A DNA stretch of 64,000 nucleotides from Acanthosepion esculentum (GCA_964036315.1 OZ038509.1:24055652-24119651); one strand, 5' to 3'; numbered from the stretch's first letter, positions 1 to 10,330 are shown. A program made the numbers and translations. The notes: generated by a model from the letters alone, not told the origin.

Positions 1-490
1 ATAGACTATATTCCTTTTTAAAACAAGTAAATGTAATAGAATTACTTAAATTATTTAAAATTATTTTTTCATTTCAAATATAAGTATGTATATTACCAGC
101 TCCCATTTTTTTTTTTTTTAAATATTATTTAAGGAAAATTTTGACTATGACAGCAAAAAATAGCTATTTCATTTCTTTGATTTAGTAAATTTTTATTTTT
201 TATAAACTTAGTAATATATAGTTTCTCATGTATGCACAAAGGACATGGGTCATTTTATGACCTACATATTCTAGCTTTTCTTATTAATTTCCATTTTTAT
301 GTAGGTGATTTATTGGATTCTTTTAAGTGCCAGAAATATATATTTTAGCTATTTTTTGCCGTCTTTGTCAAAAACTTTCCTTAAATAATATTTGAAAATA
401 AAATTTAAAAAATGGTAGCTGGTAATATACATATTTATATTTGATATAAAAAATAATTTCAAATAATTTAAGTAATTCTATATAGTCTAT
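1..490. repeat. Foldback/MITE-like element with long inverted repeats
   Basis: Bases 1-145 and about 368-490 are inverted copies of each other: both arms carry ATTACTTAAATTATTT, TATGTATATTACCAGCT and AATATTATTTAAGGAAA in opposite orientation, and the outermost bases are ATAGACTATA and TATAGTCTAT. The roughly 220-bp centre shows no coding potential. The left end may lie outside the window. It looks like a non-autonomous foldback DNA element; the superfamily is not recognisable. Confidence 0.6.
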
Positions 491-1049
491 TAGGAATTAA
501 GAGTAAAAATATTTTAAAATCGTAGTTAAATATAAGATGTTATAATCCAAACACCCCCAGAAAGAATCTTTAGGTATACAAGTCAGGAAAAAATGCCGAA
601 AAACTTTTTGCCGTTAATAAAAAAAAACCCAGACGACATGCATTTAACGGTTGTCAGAATTCGTTGAAAAATACACCCCTACCCTCCCTAAACTTAACCT
701 CTTTTTCATAATTTATACAACAATAGTTAATAAAAATGAACACGCTACCGCCCCTCTCTAAATGATTGGATTTCTCTGTATCCTTGGAAAAAGGAAATTA
801 TGAATTTATATGTGCGTTTAAAACTCAGTAAATTTTAAAATAAATTATTGCAATATTCGCTTGAAGATGTAACGGAACTAATGATTTTAATTTAATTATA
901 TAATTAAATTTGAAGTTTTTAGCTTCAGATTTTGAAACATGGCGATTACTGTGTAGAGAAAAACATATTTTAAATCAGTTAATTTATAATATATATATAA
1001 TATATAATTTAATGACTATATATATAATTTAATAAATAATTTAATGAAT
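491..1049. other. AT-rich stretch, nothing recognised
   Basis: No open frame of note, no splice-site pair and no recognisable repeat end. Short TA runs occur near 990-1030. Confidence 0.5.

Positions 1050-1121
<72 letters not shown>
1050..1121. repeat. (CA)n(TA)n microsatellite
   Basis: Twelve or so CA units pass directly into about 23 TA units. The same compound CA-then-TA order recurs at several other tracts in the window. Confidence 0.9.
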
Positions 1122-1124
<3 letters not shown>

Positions 1125-1296
1125 CATCTGTATGAGGTAAATTGTTTGGATCTCATTAATTGTAATTCACTTATATGCTTTATAATGAAAAATTATATTG
1201 AGCTCTCTTTTCTGGATCAGTTTTAATATTTTATAGGATCTACTTGGATTACTTACCCACAGATTTTTTTTACCAGTTATATATATATATATATAT

Positions 1297-1484
1297 AATT
1301 ACCATGTTGATGCACATTCATTTTGTTCCGAGTACATTCGACATTAGCACAATGTCATCATCAGGGTCTTGTTTTTGTTTTGTTTTTCTACGACGAAAAA
1401 TTGAAAAATCAAGACCCTGATGATGACATTGTGCTAATGTCGAATGTACTCGGAATAAAGTAAATATGCCTCAACATGGTAATT
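1297..1484. repeat. Inverted repeat pair carrying hammerhead-like cores
   Basis: Arms 1297-1371 and 1410-1484 are inverted copies; the inner 46 bases (1326-1371 / 1410-1455) are perfectly complementary, with a 38-base spacer. Each arm contains CCTGATGA followed by a six-pair stem (GACATT/AATGTC) and GAA, at 1328-1365 on the minus strand and 1416-1453 on the plus strand. The bases after GAA are U rather than the usual A, so the core is decayed. The minus-strand copy points toward the TA tract at 1279-1297. Confidence 0.65.
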
Positions 1485-1731
1485 TTCTTTCTTCCTTTAA
1501 TAAAGATAACTTGTTCGTACTTACGAGAGGATCCTATTAAAAATAAGTAGAAAAAACTTGTATGAATTATATGAATATTTTTTTTTAAACGGTTAAATCT
1601 ATCAGCTCATGCCTTTGAAGATGTCCAGCGCATTCGTCTATCTCATTCTTTAATAATCTAATCACAATTTAAGTAATATTCATTTTTAAAAAATATTGAA
1701 TATTACTCGCAGCAAAATAAACATTACATTA

Positions 1732-1768
1732 CCTTGATAAAGTCCCTCAGAGGACGAAACGCGTCGGC
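1732..1768 (+). ncRNA. Degenerate hammerhead-like motif (PLE type)
   Basis: CCTTGATAAAGTCC, a CTCAGA loop and GGACGAAACGCGTCGGC mimic a hammerhead: stem II AGTCC/GGAC, then GAAAC, a very short stem III AC-GC-GU and a GUC triplet. The CUGAnGA half is altered to UUGAUAAA. It points toward the (CA)n(TA)n tract 75 bases downstream. Confidence 0.45.
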
Positions 1769-1838
1769 TAAGTATAGTTTTCCTCTTGTCTCTTTTTATT
1801 CATTTTGCCTCTTCTACAGATTTATTCAATCTGAGAAT

Positions 1839-1841
<3 letters not shown>

Positions 1842-1900
<59 letters not shown>

Positions 1901-1901
1901 T
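1842..1901. repeat. (CA)n(TA)n microsatellite
   Basis: CA run to about 1880, then TA run. It is flanked on the left by the hammerhead-like motif at 1732 and on the right by the 3' end of an inverted SINE copy, so two elements end here. Confidence 0.9.
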
Positions 1902-1990
1902 AAGACATTTTTATGTTTATACATTCTTTTTATAGATACAAACATTTAAGTAAATGCTCTGTTTATAATAACATATAAACAATAATAAAT
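1897..1990 (-). mobile_element. 3' fragment of the tRNA-headed SINE (inverted copy)
   Basis: Read on the minus strand this matches the 3' part of the SINE at 2121-2384 (AAACAGA-CATTTACTTAAAT ... GTATAAACATAAAAATGTCTTAA) and ends in the TA tract. It forms an inverted pair with that SINE. Confidence 0.6.
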
Positions 1991-2120
1991 ATATAAATAA
2001 TTGTCCATTTCATAATGTGTGACGTCATTTGTTTACATTTGGATACGCATTGAGCAGCTATGAATGTACGTGAGAGATTCATGGAAGATTGTAGTTTAAA
2101 CGCAGTAAAATCGACCTTGA

Positions 2121-2205
2121 TCCTCTGTGGCCGAATCGGTTAGAAGGCACGTCAGGCTATATGACGGTTCCGTATAGGATACAGGTTCGATTCTTATCGG
2201 AGGAC
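2121..2205 (+). tRNA. tRNA-like SINE head, class-II fold, CUA in anticodon position
   Basis: A full cloverleaf can be drawn. Acceptor TCCTCTG pairs with CGGAGGA (one G-T), D stem GCC/GGC, anticodon stem CGTCA/TGACG around loop GGCTATA, long variable arm TCC/GGA, T loop TTCGATT with an imperfect T stem (one A-C mismatch). The long variable arm is the Ser/Leu type. The triplet at positions 34-36 is CTA and position 33 is G rather than T. Because it heads a repeated element it is most likely a SINE promoter, not a translating tRNA. Confidence 0.4.
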
Positions 2206-2384
2206 GAATATTTTCTATGAAAATTTCTCGGACATTCGGGCCGGTAAATGTTATTTATACTGTTTATTATAAACAGACCATTTACTTAAATATTTGCATC
2301 GATAAAAAGAATGTATAAACATAAAAAAATGTCTTAAAATAATTGTCGGACTTTGTCCATTTCATAATATATATATATATATAT
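2121..2384 (+). mobile_element. tRNA-derived SINE with (TA)n tail
   Basis: A tRNA-like head (2121-2205) is followed by a body shared with the partial copies at 1897-1990 and 40836-41010 (ACATTC-GGCCGGTAAATG, TTTACTTAAAT, CATTTCATAA) and a (TA)n tail at 2368-2384. The order of tRNA head, body and simple tail is that of a SINE. Three copies in one window mark it as a repeat family. Confidence 0.65.
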
Positions 2385-2961
2385 TAACGAATAACAAAAA
2401 AGTTGATGGATCCAACGGACAATTTGCCAGAACCTAAAACTCTTATCCATCCAGATTCAGTCTTGAACAAAACCAACAACAGAGAAAAAATGATTAAGGC
2501 AAACTTACCTACTCAGTAAAGTAAAATGCTCGAAGCCTAGATTGCCTAGACCGATCTTGTATCGTTTTGGATCTGATGAAGACTTAAAGGACACTACGGG
2601 AATTACTCCGTCCACTCGTCAGGGGTATCACCAATTGACTATTTATACGTCTCGATTTTTCTGCACTTGCACAAAGGTGCGTACACGTAGAATGTCGTGG
2701 TTATTTATTCTTTACACAGTTTTTTTCGCTTTATACTCATTCCTCATTGCTTTTTTACCTTCTCTCTCTTTCCTCTTTTTCCTTTCAGTTTTGATTTCCG
2801 GTTTTCATTTTGACTTCCGGTTTTCTAAACTGAAACTGTCCTTGTTAAATCTTGAGCGTTCTAGTGTTTTCTTTAGTTAGGAAAACTGGATTTAATTTTT
2901 TGCATAAATAATTTTTTTTTAATGCTTAAATAATAACATAAATGTTTATATATGTCTTCAC
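2385..2961. other. Nothing firmly recognised
   Basis: Contains a 112-codon open frame at 2542 without homology that I can see. The segment near 2572 (CTGATGAAGACTTAAAGGAC...GGGAA) faintly recalls the hammerhead-linked repeats. Confidence 0.4.
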
Positions 2962-3280
2962 TTGACGATTATTTTGTTTTCATATATGTATATGTATGTA
3001 AGTGTATCAACAGGTCCTATAAGACTAAATTATAGTCGTACGCGGGTTCATGAAACACAGCAACATTTCGTTTCCCCAAAGTGGCCTCCGCAGTCACCTT
3101 GTGGTGCAAAGGATGAGACGAATCCTGAATGTGCAGCCGACCAATCTAGAAGAAATATCGGATGCCATAATAACGGCCTGGATCCAAATTTCAAAAGAGT
3201 GCTTCCAGAACATCGCTAAATCCATGCCCAAAAGAACCGGGTCGGTTCTAATAGCAAAAGGATATCCAACCCGGCGCTAG
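2962..3280 (+). pseudogene. Tc1/mariner transposase, C-terminal remnant
   Basis: Two frames together encode a Tc1-type C-terminus. One frame has KWPPQSP (the segment just before the DLNPIEN motif); the other has NLEEISDAI...WIQISKECFQNI.KSMPKR...IAKGYPTRR, matching the family's usual ending (SMPRR..AVI.AKGG.TRY). The DLNPIEN block is deleted and the frame shifts between the two parts, so it cannot be active. No terminal repeats were found beside it. Confidence 0.7.
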
Positions 3281-4084
3281 AGAAGTGTACCTAACAAAGT
3301 GAATATATATTTTAATGTACAGGTTCAAACCGGCTTATCTACTTACCGGCGGTATGATTTTTACATCATGGCGTACCTTACTACCCACGGGTTCATTAAT
3401 GTATGTCTTTTCTTTTTTTATGTGACGATCGTTTTTTTTTTTTTATTTTATTTAGTAAATTTTGAGTTATTTCGTCTAGGTGTCTTCGTGGATTTTCCTT
3501 ATCTCGTTCCTGCAACGGAAACGGCGTTATGCGCATGCCCACTGAGTAAGGTTATTTGCATATTTCTCAGCTTTGTATGTTGACAGTAGCTATTTCTTCT
3601 GACAACGAATGCTTATTTTTTCCTTTTGAGCTTTTTACTGTGTTGACATTTTACGTCTAAGGATCAACCCCAAAGCCGCTGCCTCGCTAATTAACAATTA
3701 ATTATTGCGTTGGTCTTTTTTTCTTTTCATCGTACAATTCCATTTCCTCGAAGAATTGTCTTTCATTTAAAATTTAAATTTTTAACTTGCCTTCAGTTGA
3801 TCTGTCTTTTCTCAAATTAATTTTGTTTCCTTGTGGCCTCAAATAACGCAATATCTGCTTGGTGTCTGAAAGAGTTAAATGTTTCCCAGTAACGCCAGTG
3901 GTCGAGGTTTGAACCTAAGTAAAAAGCTTATGAATGTCATTTTTTTTTAAACAAAGCTGGTCTCTCCTGCGTTTTGCTTCCTCATTTCCGCTGATTTCGT
4001 CTTCTGCCAGTCGAGATCAAACTAAACTTCTATCGCTTGAAATAACAAGTTATTTTGATGACTAAAAAATCTTCATTAATGCGA
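3281..4084. other. Nothing recognised
   Basis: Poly-T-rich, frames closed or uninformative (a 94-codon hydrophobic frame at 3299 is T-run driven). Confidence 0.45.
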
Positions 4085-4255
4085 CCATCTATAATTTTCT
4101 TTCCCACGACCATAACAAAGCTTCCCTCTGCCTTTTCTATAAATGTATTCATGGCAATTGTTCGGATGAGATTTCCTCTTTGGTACCGAGACTTTAGGAA
4201 TTTAAGCTCAGTACAAGACAGGCGTTAACATCGCATCAATTTAAAATTGTTGTTA
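4085..4255 (+). pseudogene. LINE reverse transcriptase, C-terminal fragment (family A)
   Basis: Conceptual translation gives ASLCLFYK.IHGNCSDEISSLVPRL followed after a break by EFK.STRQALTSHQF, the region after the RT palm in the same LINE family found at 59480-59908 (SLCLFYKYFHSNCSNELLSLVSRL). It runs straight into the 88-bp satellite. Family A means the LINE whose protein ends FKxNVNRYLLSS. Confidence 0.6.
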
Positions 4256-4261
4256 AAATTT

Positions 4262-6535
4262 GTTATTATCACAACATTTTGGCTTTCTGGATGAGGAATT
4301 ATCATTACTTCCATTATTTACAGTCAGACTAATATCCTCATCTTTGTTGTTATTATCACAACGTTTTGGCTTTCTGGGATGAGGAATTATCATTATTTCC
4401 ATTATTTACAGTCAGACTAATATCCTTATCTTTGTTGTTATTATCACAACGTTTTGGCTTTCTGGGATGAGGAATTATCATTATTTCCATTATTTACAGT
4501 CAGACTAATATCCTTATCTTTGTTGTTATTATCACAACGTTTTGGCTTTCTGGGATGAGGAATTATCATTATTTCCATTATTTACAGTCAGACTAATATC
4601 CTCATCTTTGTTGTTATTATCACAATGTTTTGGCTTTCTGGGATGAGGAATTATCATTATTTCCATTATTTACAGTCAGACTAATATCCTCATCTTTGTT
4701 GTTATTATCACAACCTTTTGGCTTTCTGGATGAGGAATTATCATTATTTCCATTATTTACAGTCAGACTAATATCCTCATCTTTGTTGTTATTATCACAA
4801 CCTTTTGGCTTTCTGGATGAGGAATTATCATTAATTCCATTATTTAGAGTCAGACTAATATCCTCATCTTTGTTGTTATTTTCACAACCTTTCGGTTTTC
4901 TGGGATGAGGAATTATCATTATTTCCATTATTTACAGTCAGACTAATATCCTCATCTTTGTTGTTATTATCACACCGTTTTGGCTTTCTGGGATGAGGAA
5001 TTATCATTATTTCCATTATTTACAGTCAGACTAATATCCTCATCTTTGTTGTTATTATCACAACGTTTTGGCTTTCTGGGATGAGGAATTATCATTATTT
5101 CCATTATTTACAGTCAGACTAATATCCTCATCTTTGTTGTTATTATCACAACGTTTTGGCTTTCTGGGATGAGGAATTATCATTATTTCCATTATTTACA
5201 GTCAGACTAATATCCTCATCTTTGTTGTTATTATCACACCGTTTTGGCTTTCTGGGATGAGGAATTATCATTATTTCCATTATTTACAGTCAGACTAATA
5301 TCCTCATCTTTGTTGTTATTATCACAACGTTTTGGCTTTCTGGGATGAGGAATTATCATTATTTCCATTATTTACAGTCAGACTAATATCCTCATCTTTG
5401 TTGTTATTATCACAACATTTTGGCTTTCTGGATGAGGAATTATCATTATTTCCATTATTTACAGTCAGACTAATATCCTCATCTTTGTTGTTATTATCAC
5501 AACATTTTGGCTTTCTGGATGAGGAATTATCATTATTTCCATTATTTACAGTCAGACTAATATCCTCATCTTTGTTGTTATTATCACAACGTTTTGGCTT
5601 TCTGGGATGAGGAATTATCATTATTTCCATTATTTACAGTCAGACTAATATCCTCATCTTTGTTGTTATTATCACAACCTTTTGGCTTTCTGGGATGAGG
5701 AATTATCATTATTTCCATTATTTACAGTCAGACTAATATCCTCATCTTTGTTGTTATTATCACACCGTTTTGGCTTTCTGGGATGAGGAATTATCATTAT
5801 TTCCATTATTTACAGTCAGACTAATATCCTCATCTTTGTTGTTATTATCACAACCTTTTGGCTTTCTGGGATGAGGAATTATCATTATTTCCATTATTTA
5901 CAGTCAGACTAATATCCTCATCTTTGTTGTTATTATCACACCGTTTTGGCTTTCTGGGATGAGGAATTATCATTATTTCCATTATTTACAGTCAGACTAA
6001 CATCCTCATCTTTGTTGTTATTATCACAACGTTTTGGCTTTCTGGGATGAGAAATTATTATTATTTGCATTATTTACAGTCAGACTAATATCCTCATCTT
6101 TCTTGTTATTATCAAAACGTTTCGGATTTATGGGATGAGGAATTATCATTATTTACATTATTTACAGTCAGACTAATATCCTCATCTTTGTTATTTTTAT
6201 CAGCATGTTTTGGCTTTCTGGGATGTGGAATTATCATTATTTCCATTATTTTCAGCCAGACTAATATCCTCATCTTTGTTGTTATTATCACAGCGTTTTT
6301 GCTTTCTGGGATGAGGAATTATCATTATTTCCATTATTTACAGTCAGACTAATATCCCTATCTTTGTTGTTATTATCACAACGTTTTGGCTTTCTGAGAT
6401 GAGGAATTATCATAATTTACATTATTTACAATCAAACTAATATCCTTATCTTTTTTGTTATTATCACATTGATTTTGGTTTCTGGGAAGAGTTATTGTCA
6501 TTATTTACATTATTTACAGTCAGACTAATGATAGT
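4262..6535 (-). repeat. 88-bp satellite array derived from a PLE linker region
   Basis: About 26 head-to-tail units of 88 bp (87 bp where GGGATGAGG is GGATGAGG), each with GGCTTTCTGG, TTATCATTATTTCC, CAGTCAGACTAA and CTCATCTTTGTTG. The first and last units are most diverged. On the minus strand, adjoining 87-bp units stay open and encode repeats of KPKxCDNNNKDEDISLTVNN, which resembles RPKRCDKYGDKDEDNSPTNVN in the PLE open frame at 63646-63164. At DNA level AAACGTTGTGA and ACAAAGATGAGGA are shared with that PLE, including the 3' half of its hammerhead core. Probably a satellite, not a gene. Confidence 0.8.
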
Positions 6536-6665
6536 CTGTTTCTGTTTACATGGAAGATTTCCAAGCAACGATAAACTCGTGCATACGAGACGCTAGAAGC
6601 GAAAATTGCACTGCAGCTCATGACGTCACACATGACCACGCGAGAGTGAAAACGAGAAGTATTAA
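6536..6665 (-). mobile_element. Inverted copy of PLE-like 5' segment
   Basis: The reverse complement matches 61720-61835 closely (CGTGGTCATGTGTGACGTCA, GTTTATCGTTGCTTGGAAAT, CATGTAAACA). At 61720 this segment leads into a hammerhead-like motif; here it is inverted relative to the motif at 7001. Confidence 0.6.
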
Positions 6666-7000
6666 TATGGGAAGCCGTTATAAATTATTGTCGTTAAAGT
6701 ATATTCGTGGATATTTCATAGGTTAATGAATTTATCAGTTTTGTTAGGAAGAGTGATATTACCTTTATATAATGTATTCAGTTTTTTTATAATTTTAAAC
6801 CGGTGTTGAACTTCAGATTTATTGATAATTTCCGTCAGTCTATGCGTAATTTCCTTCAGTTAGTCCGGGGTAGTTATATCCTTTAGGTTATCGTAGATGT
6901 CCATTCTTAATACTTATACATTATACAAATGTAGTATCACTATTACTATCATTATTGTTTTGTCCGTTTATTGGCTAATATATTGTAATGTAATTGTTAT

Positions 7001-7040
7001 CTTTGATAATGGCTTATATAAGCCGAAAGCTTTGATTGGA
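7001..7040 (+). ncRNA. Degenerate hammerhead-like motif
   Basis: CTTTGATAAT, stem GGCTTATATAAGCC and GAAAGCTTTGATT form a hammerhead-like arrangement with an unmistakable stem II. CUGAnGA is altered to UUGAUAAU. Nearly identical to 61875-61914. Confidence 0.45.
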
Positions 7041-7047
7041 TTAAAAC

Positions 7048-7198
7048 ATGTATCAATATGATGATTTCCTTTCGTCTTTCAATGATAATGTGATTAAGCT
7101 TATCAGACAATATGAAAGGAACTTACTTAAAGTAAATAGACAGAACTTGTCTATATTATTTAATGAAACATGTATCAATGAAAAATTGCTGCCTAAAT
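7048..7198 (+). pseudogene. Truncated retroelement ORF start ending in LLPKYT at the microsatellite
   Basis: Fifty codons read DDFLSSFNDNVIKLIRQYERN...LSILFNETCINEKLLPKYT and then run into the CA/TA tract. The same peptide, also cut at LLPKYT by CA/TA repeats, occurs at 61925-62080, 62860-63000 (minus) and in decayed form at 21915-22005. It follows a hammerhead-like motif by only a few bases. It resembles the N-terminal part of PLE reverse transcriptases (FNExC...LLPK), which is an inference from motif memory. Confidence 0.5.
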
Positions 7199-7204
7199 AC
7201 ACAC

Positions 7205-7263
<59 letters not shown>

Positions 7264-7270
7264 GCACACA
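7197..7270. repeat. (CA)(TA)n microsatellite
   Basis: About 28 TA units flanked by short CA runs; boundary of the fragment above. Confidence 0.9.
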
Positions 7271-7455
7271 ATGTATATTTAGTCATGAAGTATTAATACA
7301 AAGAAGTTTGATTAAAAAGTGCCGATAAGGTGAGTCTGTTTATTAATTTTTTTTTTTTTTTTGTATTCTTGAATACAAAACACCTTATTTAAAATACTGA
7401 AAAATACAATAAAATTAAAGATACAGGCCTTGTCTGTTGTATCTAGTCAAAGTTC

Positions 7456-7475
7456 TTTATATATATATGTGTGTG

Positions 7476-7528
<53 letters not shown>
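7456..7528. repeat. (TA)n(TG)(TA)n microsatellite
   Basis: TA run with a TGTGTGTCTG interruption near 7470. Minus-strand motif at 7613-7641 points toward it. Confidence 0.9.
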
Positions 7529-7531
<3 letters not shown>

Positions 7532-7612
7532 TTGGGATCAAATAAAGATCAAATATGGATCAGAATCCGACAAAATGATAAGATAATGAACAAATAGGAA
7601 AAATTTATCAAT

Positions 7613-7641
7613 CAAACAAGTTTATTAAAGCTTCCTCAGAG
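7613..7641 (-). ncRNA. Truncated hammerhead-like motif
   Basis: Minus strand has CTGAGGAAGCTTTAATAAA and then lacks the GAAA half; partner of the complete copy at 8025. Confidence 0.4.
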
Positions 7642-8024
7642 AATGAGTTACGGAGAAAATTTCTGGTATTTTTATCTTTGTGCTGTTTGATTTTCATAGG
7701 TCAATCTGGCTTCACGTGCATTTGGCTTGATCAGCAACGTTAGTATAATTTATGGCGTTCTGAAGTCAAGAAGAAATGACGCGTCCTCGAAGTTCCCACA
7801 AAAATGAACGGATTCCAAGACTTACTGAAAAAAAAAATGTAAATATTTCTTTATGCATGTAAGTGTATCATAATTCTAGTTGGTTTATGTCGGACTCGAA
7901 ACATAATGTCTAACCCCACGTAAGCAAACTAGAAATAGGATACATTTACATACATAAAAGTAACGCTTAAATCTTTTGAAGTTAAGAAAGGACGATTCAT
8001 CTCTCTTTGAGTTCTCCATAACTC

Positions 8025-8066
8025 ATTCTCTGATGAAGCTTTAGTAAAAGTGAAACATGTTAGATT
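8025..8066 (+). ncRNA. Near-complete type-I hammerhead ribozyme motif
   Basis: Order is stem I ATTCT, CTGATGA (8030-8036), stem II AGCTTT/AAAGT with loop AGTA and one bulged G, GAAA (8052-8055), stem III AC-AT-GT, triplet GTT (8059-8061), stem I AGATT (8062-8066). All CUGAnGA and GAAA residues are intact and GUU is a permitted NUH cleavage triplet. Stem I has three pairs, a U-U mismatch and a further pair. The two-pair stem III is like that reported for PLE hammerheads, which work best as dimers. Function is untested. Confidence 0.6.
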
Positions 8067-8103
8067 GATAAACATTTCCTATTTATTCTTTATCCTATTC
8101 TAT

Positions 8104-8104
<1 letters not shown>

Positions 8105-8182
<78 letters not shown>

Positions 8183-8222
8183 GTGTGTGTGTGCGTGTGT
8201 AGATAGATAGATAGATAGATAG
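8105..8222. repeat. (CA)n(TA)n(TG)n(GATA)n compound microsatellite
   Basis: CA, TA, GTGTGT and AGATAGAT blocks in succession, starting 38 bases after the hammerhead motif. Confidence 0.9.
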
Positions 8223-8750
8223 CTTTTGACATTTCAAGGAAATAATTTGTCTATTACACAGAGCAATTTAACTAAAACCGCTTTCAAAATTATTTTCGAA
8301 AATAAACCGAAAATCGCCTTCGAAATCATTTTCAACCCAAGAAAGATTTCGCCAAAAATAAAAATACAATTGATATTTAATAAATAAACCTGGATAATTA
8401 TCCTCATTTCTCTTGTTTTGATCATTACATTTCGCCCGGTACGTTCTGTGGCCTTCCGAGATACTGTCTGAATTTTTCATATGAAGTACCACCATAATTC
8501 GATTAATCCTTGTTATTTGGAACGTAACGTTTTGACCGATGCATTCTCCGGCCTTCTTTGGGTATGTGTAGCATATAGTTATCCTTGACGATTACTCGGT
8601 ATTTTAAAATAAATTCCGCTGCTTCCAAAAACATAATAAAAATAACTTACATCCGGGTGACACGTTAATTCGAAAATTTTAGATCACTTTTGCCAGCACA
8701 AAATATTTTGACATCCAGATCGAATGGAGGAATCGTAGAAATTAAGATTG
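8223..8750. other. Nothing recognised
   Basis: Only short uninformative frames on both strands. Confidence 0.4.
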
Positions 8751-8756
8751 GGTAAT

Positions 8757-9237
8757 TTGCTTTTTAAGCCCCGCGCTAAATATGTAATAAAAAAATTGCC
8801 GAATATTTATATTTCGCTGTAAATGCTTAATTCGAAAATAACAAAGAAATTCTGACAAAATCTACTGTTTTGGAATGTATCGACAATAAAAGTTCGAACT
8901 CATTCGCGTCGCGGCTGCTATTCCTGGCGTTGTTTGCAGATATTTGCTGCGGAATAACCTTTTCATTGCGCACGTAATGAGTCCTTATTTGCGCACTAAT
9001 TCAGTCAAGTAAGAACCGTAAAAAGACCGTTAACAATGTAATACAAACAGCGCCAGTAATGGCTGCCATGCCGTAACACGAATGAGTCCGAATTTTTATT
9101 GTCGATAACTCCTAAACAGCAGATTTTATCAAAATTTCTTTTTTATTTTCGAATTAAGCATGTAAATTTACACGTCAATATAACTATTCGGCAAATTTTT
9201 AATACATATTTAGCGCGGGGCTTAAAAACTAAATTAC
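8757..9237. mobile_element. Foldback DNA element with about 190-bp inverted arms
   Basis: Left arm 8757-8945 and right arm 9040-9237 are inverted copies sharing TTTTTAAGCCCCGCGCTAAA, TTAATTCGAAAATAA, CAAAATCT-CTGTTT and TATCGACAATAAAA. The central 95 bases are unique. No ORF. A MITE or foldback element of unknown superfamily. Confidence 0.7.
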
Positions 9238-9489
9238 ACTTAAGATTTTAGCGCTGGAAAAGATTCAAAGATTATCTAATATAAAGTACATTTCAAGAAT
9301 CCCGGAGAGCCCATCGGCCCAAATTTACCGAATAAAAAAGATGAATAGCTTGAAGAATCGGAGACATGTTGAAATCACCTGCCAAAAGAAACAGGTGAGT
9401 ATAATAGCTGTAGAATGGCCATCTTTTAGACTAATGCTCATTAGAGATGACCATTGATAAATTTCAACAGACGTCCACTTTTTCCCCAT

Positions 9490-9690
9490 CTCTGTTAAAG
9501 TTCTGTACATTTAAAAACAGGTTAAATTTCATGGAGGCGACAAAATGAAGGAATATCAAGTTAACATGAAAACATACATTCGGAAAAAAAAAACGTGTGG
9601 AGTTGTTCATTTACGGTTGGCAATTTTTATTTCATTGTCATCGGCTGTTTGGTCAAAGTAAATCTGAGAGAGTTAAGTTTCAGGAGGACA
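9490..9690 (+). pseudogene. Decayed second copy of an unknown coding segment
   Basis: Frames read FHGGDKMKEYQVNMKTY and CGVVHLRL, matching FPRDDKIKKCQINMKTY and YGVVHLRL in the segment at 10430. A LINE fragment on the opposite strand separates the two copies. Confidence 0.5.
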
Positions 9691-9756
9691 TAGTTGGGAT
9701 AGAATTGAGTAGCTCTGCCCAACCTTCTTTTCTTTCATTTTATGTGCTATGTCCTT

Positions 9757-10330
9757 TCAGGCTTTTCCGATCATGGCTCTCCACCTCTTCCTATCCCTTG
9801 CAGCTCTCAACAAGTTCCTTCCCTCTGCTTCCTCCCCGAGACCACATTCTGTCATCCACTTGCTTAAGCCCGCCAGGTACGTCAAGAGCTTCTTTCCCTT
9901 GTCTGTCTTTCCCTCTATTCGATCCGTGAGTATCAGATTCTCCAGGCCCTCCTTCCTCATTATGTGCCCCAGAAACTTCAGCTGCCTCCTCCTGATGTTA
10001 AGTATAAGCCTCCTCCTTGTTTGCATCCTCTCCAAGACGTCAACGTTGCTCGCATGCTTGGTCCATTATATCTTTAGCATCCCTTTGTAGAACCACATCG
10101 CTGTCGCCTCGAGTCTTTTCTTCGTCTTTGAGGAGACCGTCCAACATTCGCTGCCGTAAAGAAGGACAGATGTCACGTAACAGCTCAGTATTCTTTTCTT
10201 TGTTACAAAATAAATCCTCCTGTCTCGCAAAACCCTGCCCAGCTTTTGGAATGTGTCCTTGGCCATCCCAATACGTCTACGGGCCTCAGTGTCTCACTTA
10301 CCGTCCTCTGTCAAGACGCTTTAGAGATAT
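9757..10330 (-). pseudogene. LINE C-terminal region (family B)
   Basis: Two overlapping minus frames encode AKDTFQKLGRVLRDR, LLYGSECWTVSSKTKKRLEAT.MWFYKGML, then RRRQLKFLGHIMRKEGLENLILTDRIEGK...LLRAARDRKRW. This is the region after the RT palm of a non-LTR retrotransposon (YGSECWT...RMLRI...FLGHIMR). A frame break separates the halves and the palm is absent. Related pieces lie at 41941, 45250, 55660 and 58265. Confidence 0.75.

Larger units (their letters stand above)
7540..8100. mobile_element. Inverted pair of hammerhead-linked units
   Basis: 7590-7660 and 8015-8095 are inverted copies: CTCATTCTCTGA-GAAGCTTTA, ATTGATAAA-TTTCCTATTT and ATTATCTTATC. Each unit runs outward into a microsatellite (7456-7528 on the left, 8105-8222 on the right). 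PLE terminal repeats are known in both direct and inverted arrangement, which would fit, but no ORF is left between them. Confidence 0.55.

Noticed and set aside
1044..1226. Open frames through CA/TA repeats (THTHTH, IYIYIY), here and at about 20 other tracts
   Set aside because: Dinucleotide repeats lack stops in several frames; the frames have no other coding signal, apart from the short LLPKYT fragments noted separately.
2121..2205. Functional suppressor tRNA
   Set aside because: Part of a repeated SINE; G at position 33, mismatched T stem.
4620..4928. Minus-strand 102-codon frames in the 88-bp array as a repeat protein gene
   Set aside because: Open only where neighbouring units are 87 bp; most units are 88 bp and shift the frame. 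Better explained as satellite from PLE coding sequence.
4262..6535. CRISPR-like array
   Set aside because: Units are head-to-tail without unique spacers, and the sequence is eukaryotic.
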